Virus record (IMG/VR): IMGVR_UViG_3300032050_000273
Span: 1 to 42,558 of that record
Length of the DNA stretch: 42,558 nucleotides
Source: a virus
Reading direction: 5' to 3' (one strand)
Shown: positions 30,701-38,278 of the stretch, in pieces
Layout of the letters: each line of letters opens with the position of its first letter
Position numbering within the stretch: the first letter of the stretch is position 1
Notes under the pieces: model-generated
The model's database searches: none
The model's input: the letters and a program-made list of their open reading frames with translations, nothing else
What the model was told of the DNA's origin: nothing
Made by a program: the position numbers and the translations under genes

Positions 30701-32991
30701 ACCGCACCACGTTGGATCAGATTGATGTGCTTGATCCGGCGATGGCAGACAACCCGCTGACCAAAGAGTTCAAGAAACTGCCGGCGGACTTGCAGAACGT
30801 ATACAAGCAGCTGCGCGATGACTATAAGAAGTCATCCGACGAGTACATGGATTTGCTGCTGTCGAACCTGCAGCAGAGCAAAGCATCTGAACTCAGGCTG
30901 AAGATGGAAGCCAAGCGGCTAAAGGTATACCTGCCGCTGTTCCGTATGGGCGACTACTGGGTATCGTACAACGACAAGAACGATGAACGTGTATCCATGG
31001 CGTTTGAGTCTGTGCGGGAAGCCAAGCAGGCTGCGGACAAGGCTCGTGCAGATGGCATGGCAGATGTCCAAGAATTCACCCGCTTGCAGCAGATCAGTTA
31101 CCGCAGCGCGCCGCCTACCGGCTTTATGGGATCGGTCGTCAAGCAGCTGGAGGATCAGGGCGTCAAGGCCGAGGTGATCGACAGCATCTACCAGACCTAC
31201 CTTTCTCTTTTCCCTGCGCAATCCGTACGCCAGCAGTTCCGCAAGCGCGAGGGCAGACTGGGTTTCCGCGAGGATGTGTTCCAGGTGTATGCGAATGTAG
31301 CTACACGCATGGCCAATCAGCTAGCCAACATGAAGAACGCAGAGCCGCTGGAGACTGCGGTGACTGGTGTGCGTGAGGAGTTTGAGCAGAACCCCACCAT
31401 GGAACTGCGTGATGTCGTGGACAACATGCAGAAGCAGCTGGACTTCATCCGCAACCCTGTCAACGGTGACATTGTTAACAAGGCAAGCTACTTCAGCTAC
31501 ATGTGGTTCATCGCTGGTAACGTATCCAGCGCGCTCGTCAACCTGACTCAAATGCCGATTGTGGTCTACCCGCTTTTGGCCGGTAAGTATGGCTTTGGTA
31601 ATGCGGCAGATGCAATGCGCAAGGCAACGGCTACGTACTGGAAAGGTGGCAAGGATAACAACAGTGAGTTCCTGCCTGACTGGACGTTTGGCGCCAAGGC
31701 TACTGGTGAACTGAAGCAGCTGTATGACGTAGCAGTCCAGCGTCAGGCAATCCGTCGCTCAACTGGCTACGAAATCACAGAAGCCCGCAAGGCCAAGGTA
31801 GAAGATTTCACCGGTCGCAGAGCGCAGATAGAACACGGTCTTGGCTGGATCTTCCAGAACTCTGAACGTGCCAACCGTGAGATCACCCTGATTGCTGCGT
31901 ACAACCTAGCTCGTGAAGGCGTCAAGGGCAAGCCGGGTATGTCGGTGGACAACGCAATTGAGTATGCGCTGTCTGTCGTTAACGACGCACACGGCGCATC
32001 TCTGGCAGAGATTGGTCCGCGGTTCTTCCAACAAGGCATCGGTAAGGTAGCCTTCACCTTCAAGCGATTTGCACAGGCGCAGATCTACCTGCTAGGCAGA
32101 CTGTTCCATCAAGCGTTCAAGAATGCAGACAAAGAAACCCGTGACCTAGCCCGCAAGCAGCTGCTGGGCATCGCCGGTATGTCTTACATCTTCGCTGGTA
32201 TCCAAGGTATGCCGCTGTACGGCGCGGTCTCTCTGCTGATGAACATGCTATCCGACGATGATGACGAGCCGTTCGACATGGACGCAAGTGTCCGTGCGGC
32301 GTTCGGCGACATCGGCTACAAGGGTCCGATCAATGCGCTGTTGTCTGTGGATATTGCAAGCCGTACGGGCTTCAATGGTTTGCTGTGGCGTGATGATCCC
32401 AAGCGTTTGGCAGAGATCGGGCCGACGTTGTATGCCATCGAGCAGGCCGCGGGTCCAGCCTACGGCGCATTCAGGAATGCAGAGCGTGGCTTGAAGTTGG
32501 TACAAGAAGGTGAGTGGCAGCGCGGTATGGAAGCGCTGGTGCCAAGCTTCGTGCGTAACGGATTGAAGGCTTTCCGTCTAGGTACGGAAGGCGCTATGAC
32601 CAAGGATGGCGTACCAATCACGGACGATATCGGTGTCTACAATACCTTCATGCAAATCTTCGGGTTCAACCCTGCGCAACTTGCAGAAGCACAAGCAAGG
32701 GCTGGGGCAGAGAAACGTGCAGAACGTGCCATCATGGATCGGCGCGCTTCGTTGTTGGAGAAAGCCTACCTAGCCCGGCAAGAAGGTGACAGCGATAACT
32801 TGTCCGACATCATGGGAACTATCGACAAGTTCAACGAGAAGAATCCAGAGGTCGCCATCAGTGCCAAGACGCTCCGCATGTCATTCGCGCAGCGGCAGCG
32901 GCAGATTGCACAGAGTGTGGATGGTGTGTACCTGAATCCAAAGCTACGTGCGAGGCTGATGGATACCTACGGCGGTGGCGGTGAGGACTAA
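27736..32991 (+). CDS. Giant polyvalent ejection protein with HEXXGH metallopeptidase-like and LPD38/PLxRFG-like regions
   Basis: The 1751-residue protein is the largest in the window. Residues 1-40 ('YSVTSPEGKRYVVTGPEG') form a start common in phage internal proteins. An Ala/Gly-rich, membrane-active-looking section spans about residues 115-330. About 520-670 is a folded domain with 'GMDPTRHSYFYDRATGEPVV'. At residues 750-755 is HEALGH, a HEXXGH motif as in dipeptidyl peptidase III, with a Glu-rich helix downstream. The C-terminal third, containing 'QQGIGKVAFTFKRFAQAQIY' near 1430, resembles LPD38/PLxRFG domains of phage polyvalent proteins. A joint role as DNA-ejection conduit with enzymatic activity is likely (inference). 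ATG 27736 overlaps the previous stop. Confidence 0.72.
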   Translation: MAKYSVTSPEGKRYVVTGPEGASQQEVLQAVFDQLGIKPQEPERPDRTLTQEVTAGFRRGKERLKSTLGDVLPAMVASGLGFEDYAKQQMAEAAETERQIAEYNPPSYRSFREIEGPRSALGYAAETLGEVTPDILTSLIPGGIGGAAARRVGIAGLGAEQIARRGAIGETAGVYLGSFAQNSPEIFQNIYQETGQLEPGAAALFGSVNAVLDSFLPASILRSMSAPVRVGVVEKILERSGMEPSLLRKVAAQVPGNAALEGLTEGAQETISLVAEDFVSNTERIWGSKEFDRIVDATLRGSIAGGAFGVPGSVVERVRERAAEPAVRSEEIAAAEEQLAREIPPAAEPEPAPMVKLARKDLLQTGLKPQSGYLRQLVDKDLSIPEDATQVEATLEKMRQNPKIDPEVLAAVEKVIEAYRTPAEQVTEEAPTPALFSAERKKTKERIPELEALAQGVVDGTVTKEQYDEGVKAFKPVTPYEEIPAPASSADLERSLSTDKRERIYAPREELEEGYPVGLRLDIPAYTNHGVWAISVHEQQKNFNAGKSIGYDSVAAITEPSFGAVEKAALSIAAGKAKSTIAVVKGKWKPITEKEAVAQSKAALKDKSWAQVGMDPTRHSYFYDRATGEPVVSGDEAIMVGPLVLVKNPVYAPKDQFLFSSSPLVNAPPNERGMTRDAVEQVVQTIKPTWTNAPAHETLQSVSDLPEALREQAERDGVNPRGVYDPDSQVVYLIADNISDKTQAAITLAHEALGHFGLRVVLGKNFNKMMDDLYRSNKMVRDRADEKIDDGMDKRTAVEEVLSEMAQEVYDVRVPRSKNKLSALQKVINAIRQFLRDLGVPLREITDQEVIGLIANARAAVVKGPVKAAMPAKEQAKYSTRSKGIFDGLNQQVNNLPGMNSQLADDFKNAMSNVPDKVRSAALGFLTMPQIQEIYGTALPSLKKLTAALEARASDMMDRRQRISKNIQDWYKIANKHKAALPRFFAIANRTTLDQIDVLDPAMADNPLTKEFKKLPADLQNVYKQLRDDYKKSSDEYMDLLLSNLQQSKASELRLKMEAKRLKVYLPLFRMGDYWVSYNDKNDERVSMAFESVREAKQAADKARADGMADVQEFTRLQQISYRSAPPTGFMGSVVKQLEDQGVKAEVIDSIYQTYLSLFPAQSVRQQFRKREGRLGFREDVFQVYANVATRMANQLANMKNAEPLETAVTGVREEFEQNPTMELRDVVDNMQKQLDFIRNPVNGDIVNKASYFSYMWFIAGNVSSALVNLTQMPIVVYPLLAGKYGFGNAADAMRKATATYWKGGKDNNSEFLPDWTFGAKATGELKQLYDVAVQRQAIRRSTGYEITEARKAKVEDFTGRRAQIEHGLGWIFQNSERANREITLIAAYNLAREGVKGKPGMSVDNAIEYALSVVNDAHGASLAEIGPRFFQQGIGKVAFTFKRFAQAQIYLLGRLFHQAFKNADKETRDLARKQLLGIAGMSYIFAGIQGMPLYGAVSLLMNMLSDDDDEPFDMDASVRAAFGDIGYKGPINALLSVDIASRTGFNGLLWRDDPKRLAEIGPTLYAIEQAAGPAYGAFRNAERGLKLVQEGEWQRGMEALVPSFVRNGLKAFRLGTEGAMTKDGVPITDDIGVYNTFMQIFGFNPAQLAEAQARAGAEKRAERAIMDRRASLLEKAYLARQEGDSDNLSDIMGTIDKFNEKNPEVAISAKTLRMSFAQRQRQIAQSVDGVYLNPKLRARLMDTYGGGGED

Positions 32992-33269
32992 CGGCTATGA
33001 TGACGTTCAATCGTCATAGCCATCAAGTCCCACTCTGTGAGCTTGTACCGTGTATAGAACCCTCTGCTTCCCAGCCCATGATAGCCTGACGCTCCCTGGT
33101 GGTGTTCTGGACACAGGGGGATCACGAGCCAATCTGACGCTCGCTGCGCTCCTCCAGCCGCGTCGCGTGGATGATGCAGGTGAGCAGGCGTGTGACCGTA
33201 GCCAAGATGATGGCAAAGAACGCAGCCTACCTCTGCTACTTCGTTCATATACTCCTTAAGCGTCTTCAT
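32988..33269 (-). CDS. HNH nuclease, Ref-like (RecA-dependent nuclease family)
   Basis: The 93-residue protein shows 'CVLCHHLGYGHTPAHLHHPR', then 'DWLVIPLCPEHHQGASGYHG' and 'FYTRYKLTEWDL'. The pairing of a C-x-x-C with A-H-x-H-H and P-L-C-x-x-H-H-x-G is that of the beta-beta-alpha HNH fold in phage P1 Ref, which makes double-strand breaks at RecA-bound displacement loops. Ref has 186 residues; this protein would match its C-terminal catalytic half only. Start ATG overlaps the end of the zinc-ribbon gene by 14 bases. Stop codons of this gene and of the plus-strand ejection gene overlap. Confidence 0.78.
   Translation of the reverse strand: MKTLKEYMNEVAEVGCVLCHHLGYGHTPAHLHHPRDAAGGAQRASDWLVIPLCPEHHQGASGYHGLGSRGFYTRYKLTEWDLMAMTIERHHSR
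32993..33021. other. Hairpin at the convergent operon junction
   Basis: GGCTA (32993-32997) and TGACG (33001-33005) pair with CGTCA (33012-33016) and TAGCC (33017-33021), giving a 10-bp stem with a 3-base bulge and a 6-base loop. It lies just past the overlapping stop codons of the two convergent operons, inside the end of the minus-strand nuclease gene. It lacks a T tract on either strand, so it is at best a weak or factor-dependent terminator or an mRNA 3'-end stabiliser. Confidence 0.4.
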
Positions 33270-33453
33270 TTTCCTCTTGCTCTGGGCGGTAGTGTTTGTC
33301 CCACAGATCCTTGGTTATCTCAATAGACGAGAATCTATGCCCGCAGTCACGGCATATCCTGCGGCGTTCAACGAAGTCAAACGTGCGGGATATGTCCTGA
33401 TACTTACGAGTGTCTATCACCTGCGTTGGCTTATCACACGTCGGACACCACAT
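33256..33453 (-). CDS. NrdR-type zinc-ribbon protein
   Basis: The 65-residue protein has C3-x-x-C6 ('MWCPTCDKPTQVIDTR') and C-x-x-C near residues 34-37 ('RRRICRDCGHRFSSIEI'). The order 'CP-x-C ... V-I-D-T-R ... R-R-R-x-C-x-x-C-G-x-R-F-[S/T]' is that of the N-terminal DNA-binding ribbon of NrdR, the repressor of ribonucleotide reductase genes. The ATP-cone domain that NrdR uses to sense nucleotides is missing. It may act as a small transcription regulator or DNA-binding accessory. Overlaps its neighbours on both sides. Confidence 0.72.
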   Translation of the reverse strand: MWCPTCDKPTQVIDTRKYQDISRTFDFVERRRICRDCGHRFSSIEITKDLWDKHYRPEQEENEDA

Positions 33454-33586
33454 TTTTTGGCCTTGTTTTCTGGTAGCAGTCGTAGCATAGCCACTGTCTT
33501 CTGCCGTGTTTGATCTTAAAGTAACCGCCCGGACAGCGGCGAAAGCTGGCGCAGGTAGCGCACCAGCGAGTCTGTGTCAGATTCAC
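33434..33586 (-). CDS. 50-residue zinc-ribbon protein
   Basis: A short gene starts at GTG (33586-33584), overlapping the SDR stop as GTGA, and ends with TGA at 33436-33434. The product carries two Cys pairs, 'WCATC' and 'WLCYDC', about 22 residues apart, with a basic segment between ('FKIKHGRRQ'). It overlaps the NrdR-like gene by 20 bases in another frame. The coupling and the regular zinc-ribbon spacing argue for a real gene. Function unknown. Confidence 0.55.
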   Translation of the reverse strand: MNLTQTRWCATCASFRRCPGGYFKIKHGRRQWLCYDCYQKTRPKNVVSDV

Positions 33587-34485
33587 TTGAGTAACTTGTC
33601 AGCTTCTTCAAAGATGGATTCAAGAGAGGTCAGTGTTGGCCTGTATCCCAGCGTGTACGCCGCCGTGTTGGTGGAGTAGTAGCAGGGCTTGACTGCCGCA
33701 GGGTGGTGCGGAGATCCGGCGCTCACCACATACTTCATGCCATACCGCTGCGACATCCCCTCCAGCAGTTTCTCTTTGGTCACGGGCGCTCTGCTGTAGC
33801 AGTCCACCGCCTGATTGATATTGTTGTTCTTCAGCAAGACTTGGATCATCTGGTAGAAGTCCTTGGGTCCCATGTAGTCACGGGATAGGCGGTTCTTGTC
33901 TGCTCTGAACGTTTCATTTCTTATGACCGCCTGCACCATCTGACTGACCATGAACTGGTGATCAGGATTCATGGTGCTGCTGTAGTAACTGAACACACGT
34001 AGGTCGATGATGTTTCTGTCAGACAGCCGATGACGGTACTCTGCCTGCGCCTTGGCGACCCCGTAGTAGTGGTGCGGCTGGATGTCGTTGATAGGAAAGG
34101 ATGACATCTTCTGTGCGCTGGCAGGCGTGTCAAAGTTATCTCCGAACACCGCACCGCTGGAGATGAAGATGTACTGACAGTTCTTGTGCTGCTCCAGATA
34201 GTCCAACACCATCAGGTCATAGAACCCTGTGACGTAGGAGATGTTGCTACCCATCTGCTGGATACGCTCTGGGCTGCCGGCGCCGATGAAGTTGATGATG
34301 GCGTCGAACTCATGATGCCGCGAGAAGTCAGACAGGAATCTGGTGGGATGCTTTTTGTTGTTCTCCACCAGCCAGCGGTCGAGCGCGAGTTTGTTGCGAG
34401 CAAACAGGTACAGCTCTGCTCCTTCAAAAGACAGAATCAGATCCTTGGCTATCTCGCTGGTAGCCCCGAGTATTGCAATCTTCAT
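33583..34485 (-). CDS. SDR-family NAD(P)-dependent sugar reductase/epimerase
   Basis: The 300-residue protein opens with a Rossmann turn ('MKIAILGATSEIAKDL') and has 'YIFISSGAVFGDN' and the catalytic Y-x-x-x-K pair ('HHYYGVAKAQAEYRHR'), as in extended short-chain dehydrogenases acting on nucleotide sugars. It lies directly after the ThDP enzyme with an 8-base gap. In the yersiniose pathway the matching enzyme (YerF) reduces the acetyl side chain added by YerE. That specific role is an inference from gene order. A 4-keto-reductase or epimerase is the main alternative. Confidence 0.75.
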   Translation of the reverse strand: MKIAILGATSEIAKDLILSFEGAELYLFARNKLALDRWLVENNKKHPTRFLSDFSRHHEFDAIINFIGAGSPERIQQMGSNISYVTGFYDLMVLDYLEQHKNCQYIFISSGAVFGDNFDTPASAQKMSSFPINDIQPHHYYGVAKAQAEYRHRLSDRNIIDLRVFSYYSSTMNPDHQFMVSQMVQAVIRNETFRADKNRLSRDYMGPKDFYQMIQVLLKNNNINQAVDCYSRAPVTKEKLLEGMSQRYGMKYVVSAGSPHHPAAVKPCYYSTNTAAYTLGYRPTLTSLESIFEEADKLLK

Positions 34486-34493
34486 GTTCTCCC

Positions 34494-36275
34494 CTATTCC
34501 ATCAAGTCTATGTACATCAGACTGCGTAGTTCTTCTCTGTCTAGCAGTGGCGCCATATCTTCCAGCGGTCTGGATGACATCGTGCCGTCTGCCCGCATGA
34601 ACGAGCCAATCGTTGGCGTGGTTGGCTTATGCGGATCCATGATGACCTCTATGATCTCAGGATCATCGTTGCTCAGTATGCTGTCGATCAGCGTCGCTAC
34701 CTGAATGTTGTTGTGCATCTTCCTGTATCTCAGGCCGAAGCAACTTGCCACGTTTGAGAATGGCCGGATATGCACCCCTGTGTCTTCGGTCGATCCTACG
34801 TACCGGCTGTCGAAGTACTTCTCCTGCGTAATCCTGATCGCGTGATAGCCAGCGTTGTTGAACACGAAGACCTTGATGGGTAGTTGGTGGTGCTTGATGA
34901 TAGCTAGCTCTTGCAGGTTGAGCTGGATGCCGCCGTCGCCTGTGACGCAGATGACCCGCTTGCCGGTAGCCATGTGCGCGCCGATAGCAGACGGTAGGCA
35001 GGATCCCATCATGGCCAGGTTCTTGGCACCAAACATCCGAGTGTTCTCTTTTATCTCCAACACTTGGTGGCCGATAATAAAAGCCTGTCCTGATCCTGTC
35101 GGCGTGAGAACAGCATCCTCTGGTAGTTGCTTGCCCAGTTCTTGGTAAAAGTAGTACGGGTTGACGTACTGCTCATCCCGCACGTCTTTGAACGTTGCAC
35201 CGGCAGGGAACCGCTCCTTGACCTTGCGGCAGTAGTCCAGCCACTCCTGTGACGCAGAGACAGGCTTCTCGTACAGCAGCGCGTCTATCAGCTTCTTGGC
35301 GCAGACCCGTGAGTGTCTGCCGACATTCAGCCCCGGTTTGTTGGCCTCTGCCGGATCAAGGTCAATCATGTCAACGAACGCGCCTCTGGCAAACGTCTCG
35401 ATGTTGTGGCTAGTGTGCTGCACACCCAGACGCGCCCCGATAGACAGGATGTAATCGGCGTTCTGGATGATGATGTTGGGGTAGCGTGGGCCAAAAGAGT
35501 TTGACCGCCCGAAGTAATTGGGATGGCTGTCAGGGATCAGATCAACCGCGCCCCATGTTGTCTGCACAGGGATGGTGAAGGCTGATGCCAACGCTCTGGC
35601 CGCGTCCTTGCCGCCGCTGGTGAACACGCCGTTGCCGAACAGGATCAGTGGGCGCTTGGCTGATTGCAGGCGCTGCCGGATGTCCTTGATCAGATCTTTC
35701 GTTGGTGCTGCGTTAGAACTGAATCCTGTGTAGCCTGCGAGCGTGTCCGGCGTGATGTCAGCACACTGCACGTCCAGCGGAATGTCCAGCCACACAGGTC
35801 CGGGGCGGCCGTCGTTTGCCATAAACACAGCCTTCTCCAACTCCATCTTCACGTCGGCAGCCGAGCTGATGAACTTGGCATACTTGGTAATCGGCTTGAC
35901 TACCTCAATGATGTCTAGCTCTTGGAAGCCTCGTATGCGCAGGTTCAGGCCATGGGCAGAGAACGTCTGCGTGATGTTGCCGGAGATGATCAGCATGGGT
36001 ACGCTGTCTGTAAATGCAGAGGCAACAGCCGTGATAGCGTTAGTACCGCCGGGGCCGCTGGTTACAAACAGCACACCTGTCGAGTTCACAGTTCTGCCAT
36101 AGGCATAGGCTGCGAACCCGCAGGACTGCTCATGATGCAGGTGCATGTAGCGCAGGCCGTCGGTCTTCCCGACGCTGTCCAGCAGGTGCATCATGCCACC
36201 GCCAGACAGCAGGAAGACAGTATCTGTACCAGTTAGCTCTTTGATCCTTGAGCAAATGTAGTCAGATACTTTCAT
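34494..36275 (-). CDS. ThDP-dependent acetolactate-synthase-like enzyme (YerE-like)
   Basis: The 593-residue protein has the three domains of the acetolactate synthase/pyruvate oxidase group. The cofactor-activating Glu lies at residue 49 ('HLHHEQSCGFAAYAYGR'), 'SGPGGTNAITAVASAFTDS' follows, and the ThDP-binding motif GDG ('CVTGDGGIQLNLQE') is followed by N-N ('VFNNAGYHAI') 24 residues later. Stand-alone enzymes of this size next to a CDP-hexulose 3-dehydrase are known from yersiniose synthesis, where YerE joins an acetyl unit from pyruvate to C-4 of a keto sugar. Its ATG overlaps the dehydrase stop (ATGA), supporting a shared pathway. A plain acetolactate synthase is less likely here. Confidence 0.8.
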   Translation of the reverse strand: MKVSDYICSRIKELTGTDTVFLLSGGGMMHLLDSVGKTDGLRYMHLHHEQSCGFAAYAYGRTVNSTGVLFVTSGPGGTNAITAVASAFTDSVPMLIISGNITQTFSAHGLNLRIRGFQELDIIEVVKPITKYAKFISSAADVKMELEKAVFMANDGRPGPVWLDIPLDVQCADITPDTLAGYTGFSSNAAPTKDLIKDIRQRLQSAKRPLILFGNGVFTSGGKDAARALASAFTIPVQTTWGAVDLIPDSHPNYFGRSNSFGPRYPNIIIQNADYILSIGARLGVQHTSHNIETFARGAFVDMIDLDPAEANKPGLNVGRHSRVCAKKLIDALLYEKPVSASQEWLDYCRKVKERFPAGATFKDVRDEQYVNPYYFYQELGKQLPEDAVLTPTGSGQAFIIGHQVLEIKENTRMFGAKNLAMMGSCLPSAIGAHMATGKRVICVTGDGGIQLNLQELAIIKHHQLPIKVFVFNNAGYHAIRITQEKYFDSRYVGSTEDTGVHIRPFSNVASCFGLRYRKMHNNIQVATLIDSILSNDDPEIIEVIMDPHKPTTPTIGSFMRADGTMSSRPLEDMAPLLDREELRSLMYIDLME

Positions 36276-37504
36276 GCGTACTCCTCCATGAACGCGTCAA
36301 TCTGGTCGCAGACGTAGGACAGCATCTCCTCCGTCAGCGCAGGCTGCACACCCAGCCAGAAGGTGTTGTTCATGATGTAGTCCGTGTTCTCCAGCAGTCC
36401 CTTGACGCCATACTTCTGGCCTTTCATGAACGGCTGTTTGGTGGCGTTACCTGCGAACAGCAACCGGCATCCGATCTGCTTGCGCTCCAGATACTGTGTC
36501 AGTGCATCCCGCGTGAACTTGGCCGTAGGAGACAGGGTGATAGGGAACCCGAACCAGCTAGGCTGTGCGTCAGGGTAGACCGCCGGCAGCCAGAACTCTT
36601 CGTACGTACTCAGTCTCTCTTTCAGGAAGCCGTAGTTAGACTTCCGTGCGGAGATGAAGTGGTGCAGCTTCTCCAGCTGTGCCACGCCGCAGGCAGCCTG
36701 CATCTCTGTGATCCGCAGGTTGTAGCCCAGATGGGTGTACACGTACTTGTGGTCATAGCCGTAGGGTAGTTCGCCGAACTGCTGATCGAACCGCCGCTTG
36801 CAGGTGTTGTTCTTTCCTGGCTCGCACCAGCAGTCTCTGCCCCAATCACGGAAGGACTCCACCAGCCGGCTGAGTTTGGTGTTGTTGATGATGACAGCAC
36901 CGCCCTCGCCGGTGGTGATGTGGTGCGCAGGGAAGAACGACAGCGTGGCCAGATCCCCGAACGTGCCGACGTACTGATTACGCCAGCGAGCGCCCAGCGC
37001 GTCACAAGTATCCTCGATGACCCACAGCTTATACCTGTCTGCCACGTCCATGATTACGTCGATGTTGAACGGGTTGCCCAACGTGTGAGCAATCATGATG
37101 GCTTTGGTCTTGCTGGTGATGGCCTGCTCCAGCATCCTGGTATCAATGTTCAGGGTGCTGTTCACATCCAAGAACACAGGGATAGCGCCGAACTGCACGA
37201 TAGGCGCGATCGTCGTAGGAAATCCGCAGGCAACGCTGATGACCTCGTCGCCCTTCTGGATTGCCCGCTTGCCCAGAGACGGGCTGGTCAGCGCAGAGAA
37301 GGCGATCAGGTTGGCAGAGCTACCGGAGCTGGTGGTGCGTACTGCCTTGCACCCCAAGAACTTGGTCAGCCCTTCTTCCAGTTGTCGATTGAACGCACCG
37401 GCTGTCAACCAACCACGGTCGACAGCTTCGTGCATCAACTCCTTCTCCCTATCCCCGACCACTTGGCCGGAGGCAGGAATGTACGTCTTGCCGGGGATGA
37501 ACAT
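36272..37504 (-). CDS. rfbH: CDP-6-deoxy-hexulose 3-dehydrase, E1/RfbH type
   Basis: The 410-residue protein belongs to the DegT/DnrJ/EryC1 aminotransferase fold but has His-His (194-195, 'SFFPAHHITTGEGGAV') where the PLP-binding Lys would be, as in the dehydrases E1 (RfbH/DdhC) and ColD. It also has the full cluster motif C-X57-C-X-C-X7-C (Cys167, Cys225, Cys227, Cys235), known for the [2Fe-2S] centre of E1, which separates it from ColD. E1 removes the 3-hydroxyl of CDP-4-keto-6-deoxy-D-glucose with electrons from the E3 reductase. E3 is not in the window. The gene starts directly after the glycosyltransferase stop. Confidence 0.87.
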   Translation of the reverse strand: MFIPGKTYIPASGQVVGDREKELMHEAVDRGWLTAGAFNRQLEEGLTKFLGCKAVRTTSSGSSANLIAFSALTSPSLGKRAIQKGDEVISVACGFPTTIAPIVQFGAIPVFLDVNSTLNIDTRMLEQAITSKTKAIMIAHTLGNPFNIDVIMDVADRYKLWVIEDTCDALGARWRNQYVGTFGDLATLSFFPAHHITTGEGGAVIINNTKLSRLVESFRDWGRDCWCEPGKNNTCKRRFDQQFGELPYGYDHKYVYTHLGYNLRITEMQAACGVAQLEKLHHFISARKSNYGFLKERLSTYEEFWLPAVYPDAQPSWFGFPITLSPTAKFTRDALTQYLERKQIGCRLLFAGNATKQPFMKGQKYGVKGLLENTDYIMNNTFWLGVQPALTEEMLSYVCDQIDAFMEEYA

Positions 37505-38269
37505 TTATACCTCTTGAGATTGAGGAGGTTGTGGCTTCTCTGTCAGGATGCCGTCGAACTTGTGTGTGCCGATATGCGAGAGCTGCGCCCATGGTGCTGC
37601 CCAGACAGAGCCTTGGCACTTGTCACGCCAGACTTTGCAGAAGTGATAGTCCTCAGACAGCAGGCGCTCACCCAGCGGTTCGATGCTGGTGGCAAAGAAT
37701 TCATGAATCCTCTCATTGCCAATGTTGCCGCCCAGATCATTGGTGTCGTTGATGTATGACGGTACATGTTCCTTCAGCTGCTCAAACACCTCACGCTTGA
37801 TCATCATGAAGCCGGTGCCACCGTTCCAAATCTCTACTGGCTTGTCCAGTTCTACGCGCTGCTCGTTCTGGTAGTTGATCAGGTTGACCACGAAGGAGCC
37901 GCTGTACTTGCGCAGTTCGTGCGGTGGTACACCTGATAGTGCTGCTGCGTGGATCTGCTGCCAGTTGATTTCCTTCTTGGGGTAGATACCGCAGATCACC
38001 GGCTTGTCGGCCAACAACATCGGCAGGACATCGGCAGGATTGAAGTGGATGTCTGCGTCGATGAACATCATGTGGGTGAAGTCTGTCTTCAGGAACCCGT
38101 GTACCAGTGCGTTACGCGCGCGCTGGATCAGTGATTCGTTGAACAGGAAGCTACATGCCATGTCCACACGGTTGTCGCGCAGGTTGTTCTGCAAGGTCAT
38201 CAGGGACTGGGCGAAGTAGCCGAAGCATTGGCCGCCGTACATCGGTGTCGCAATATAGAGTTTTGCCAT
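37505..38269 (-). CDS. GT-A type glycosyltransferase
   Basis: The 254-residue protein starts 'MAKLYIATPMYGGQCFGYFA', has the metal- and nucleotide-sugar-binding D-x-D in 'HMMFIDADIHFNPADVL', then 'PVICGIYPKK' and 'WNGGTGFMMIKREVFEQL', and 'LLSEDYHFCKVWRD' near the end. This is the layout of a GT-A enzyme group frequent in cyanophages and large algal viruses. Donor and acceptor cannot be told from sequence. Its place between the fucose and dideoxysugar genes suggests use of one of those sugars. Confidence 0.78.
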   Translation of the reverse strand: MAKLYIATPMYGGQCFGYFAQSLMTLQNNLRDNRVDMACSFLFNESLIQRARNALVHGFLKTDFTHMMFIDADIHFNPADVLPMLLADKPVICGIYPKKEINWQQIHAAALSGVPPHELRKYSGSFVVNLINYQNEQRVELDKPVEIWNGGTGFMMIKREVFEQLKEHVPSYINDTNDLGGNIGNERIHEFFATSIEPLGERLLSEDYHFCKVWRDKCQGSVWAAPWAQLSHIGTHKFDGILTEKPQPPQSQEV

Positions 38270-38278
38270 CTAGTTCTC

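Noticed and set aside
36272-37504. Ordinary DegT-type sugar aminotransferase
   Set aside because: The PLP-binding lysine is replaced by His and the E1 iron-sulphur Cys pattern is complete, so dehydration rather than transamination is expected.
36920-37759. 279-codon open frame on the plus strand opposite the dehydrase and glycosyltransferase
   Set aside because: It crosses two convincing minus-strand genes and shows no domain. It is a shadow frame.
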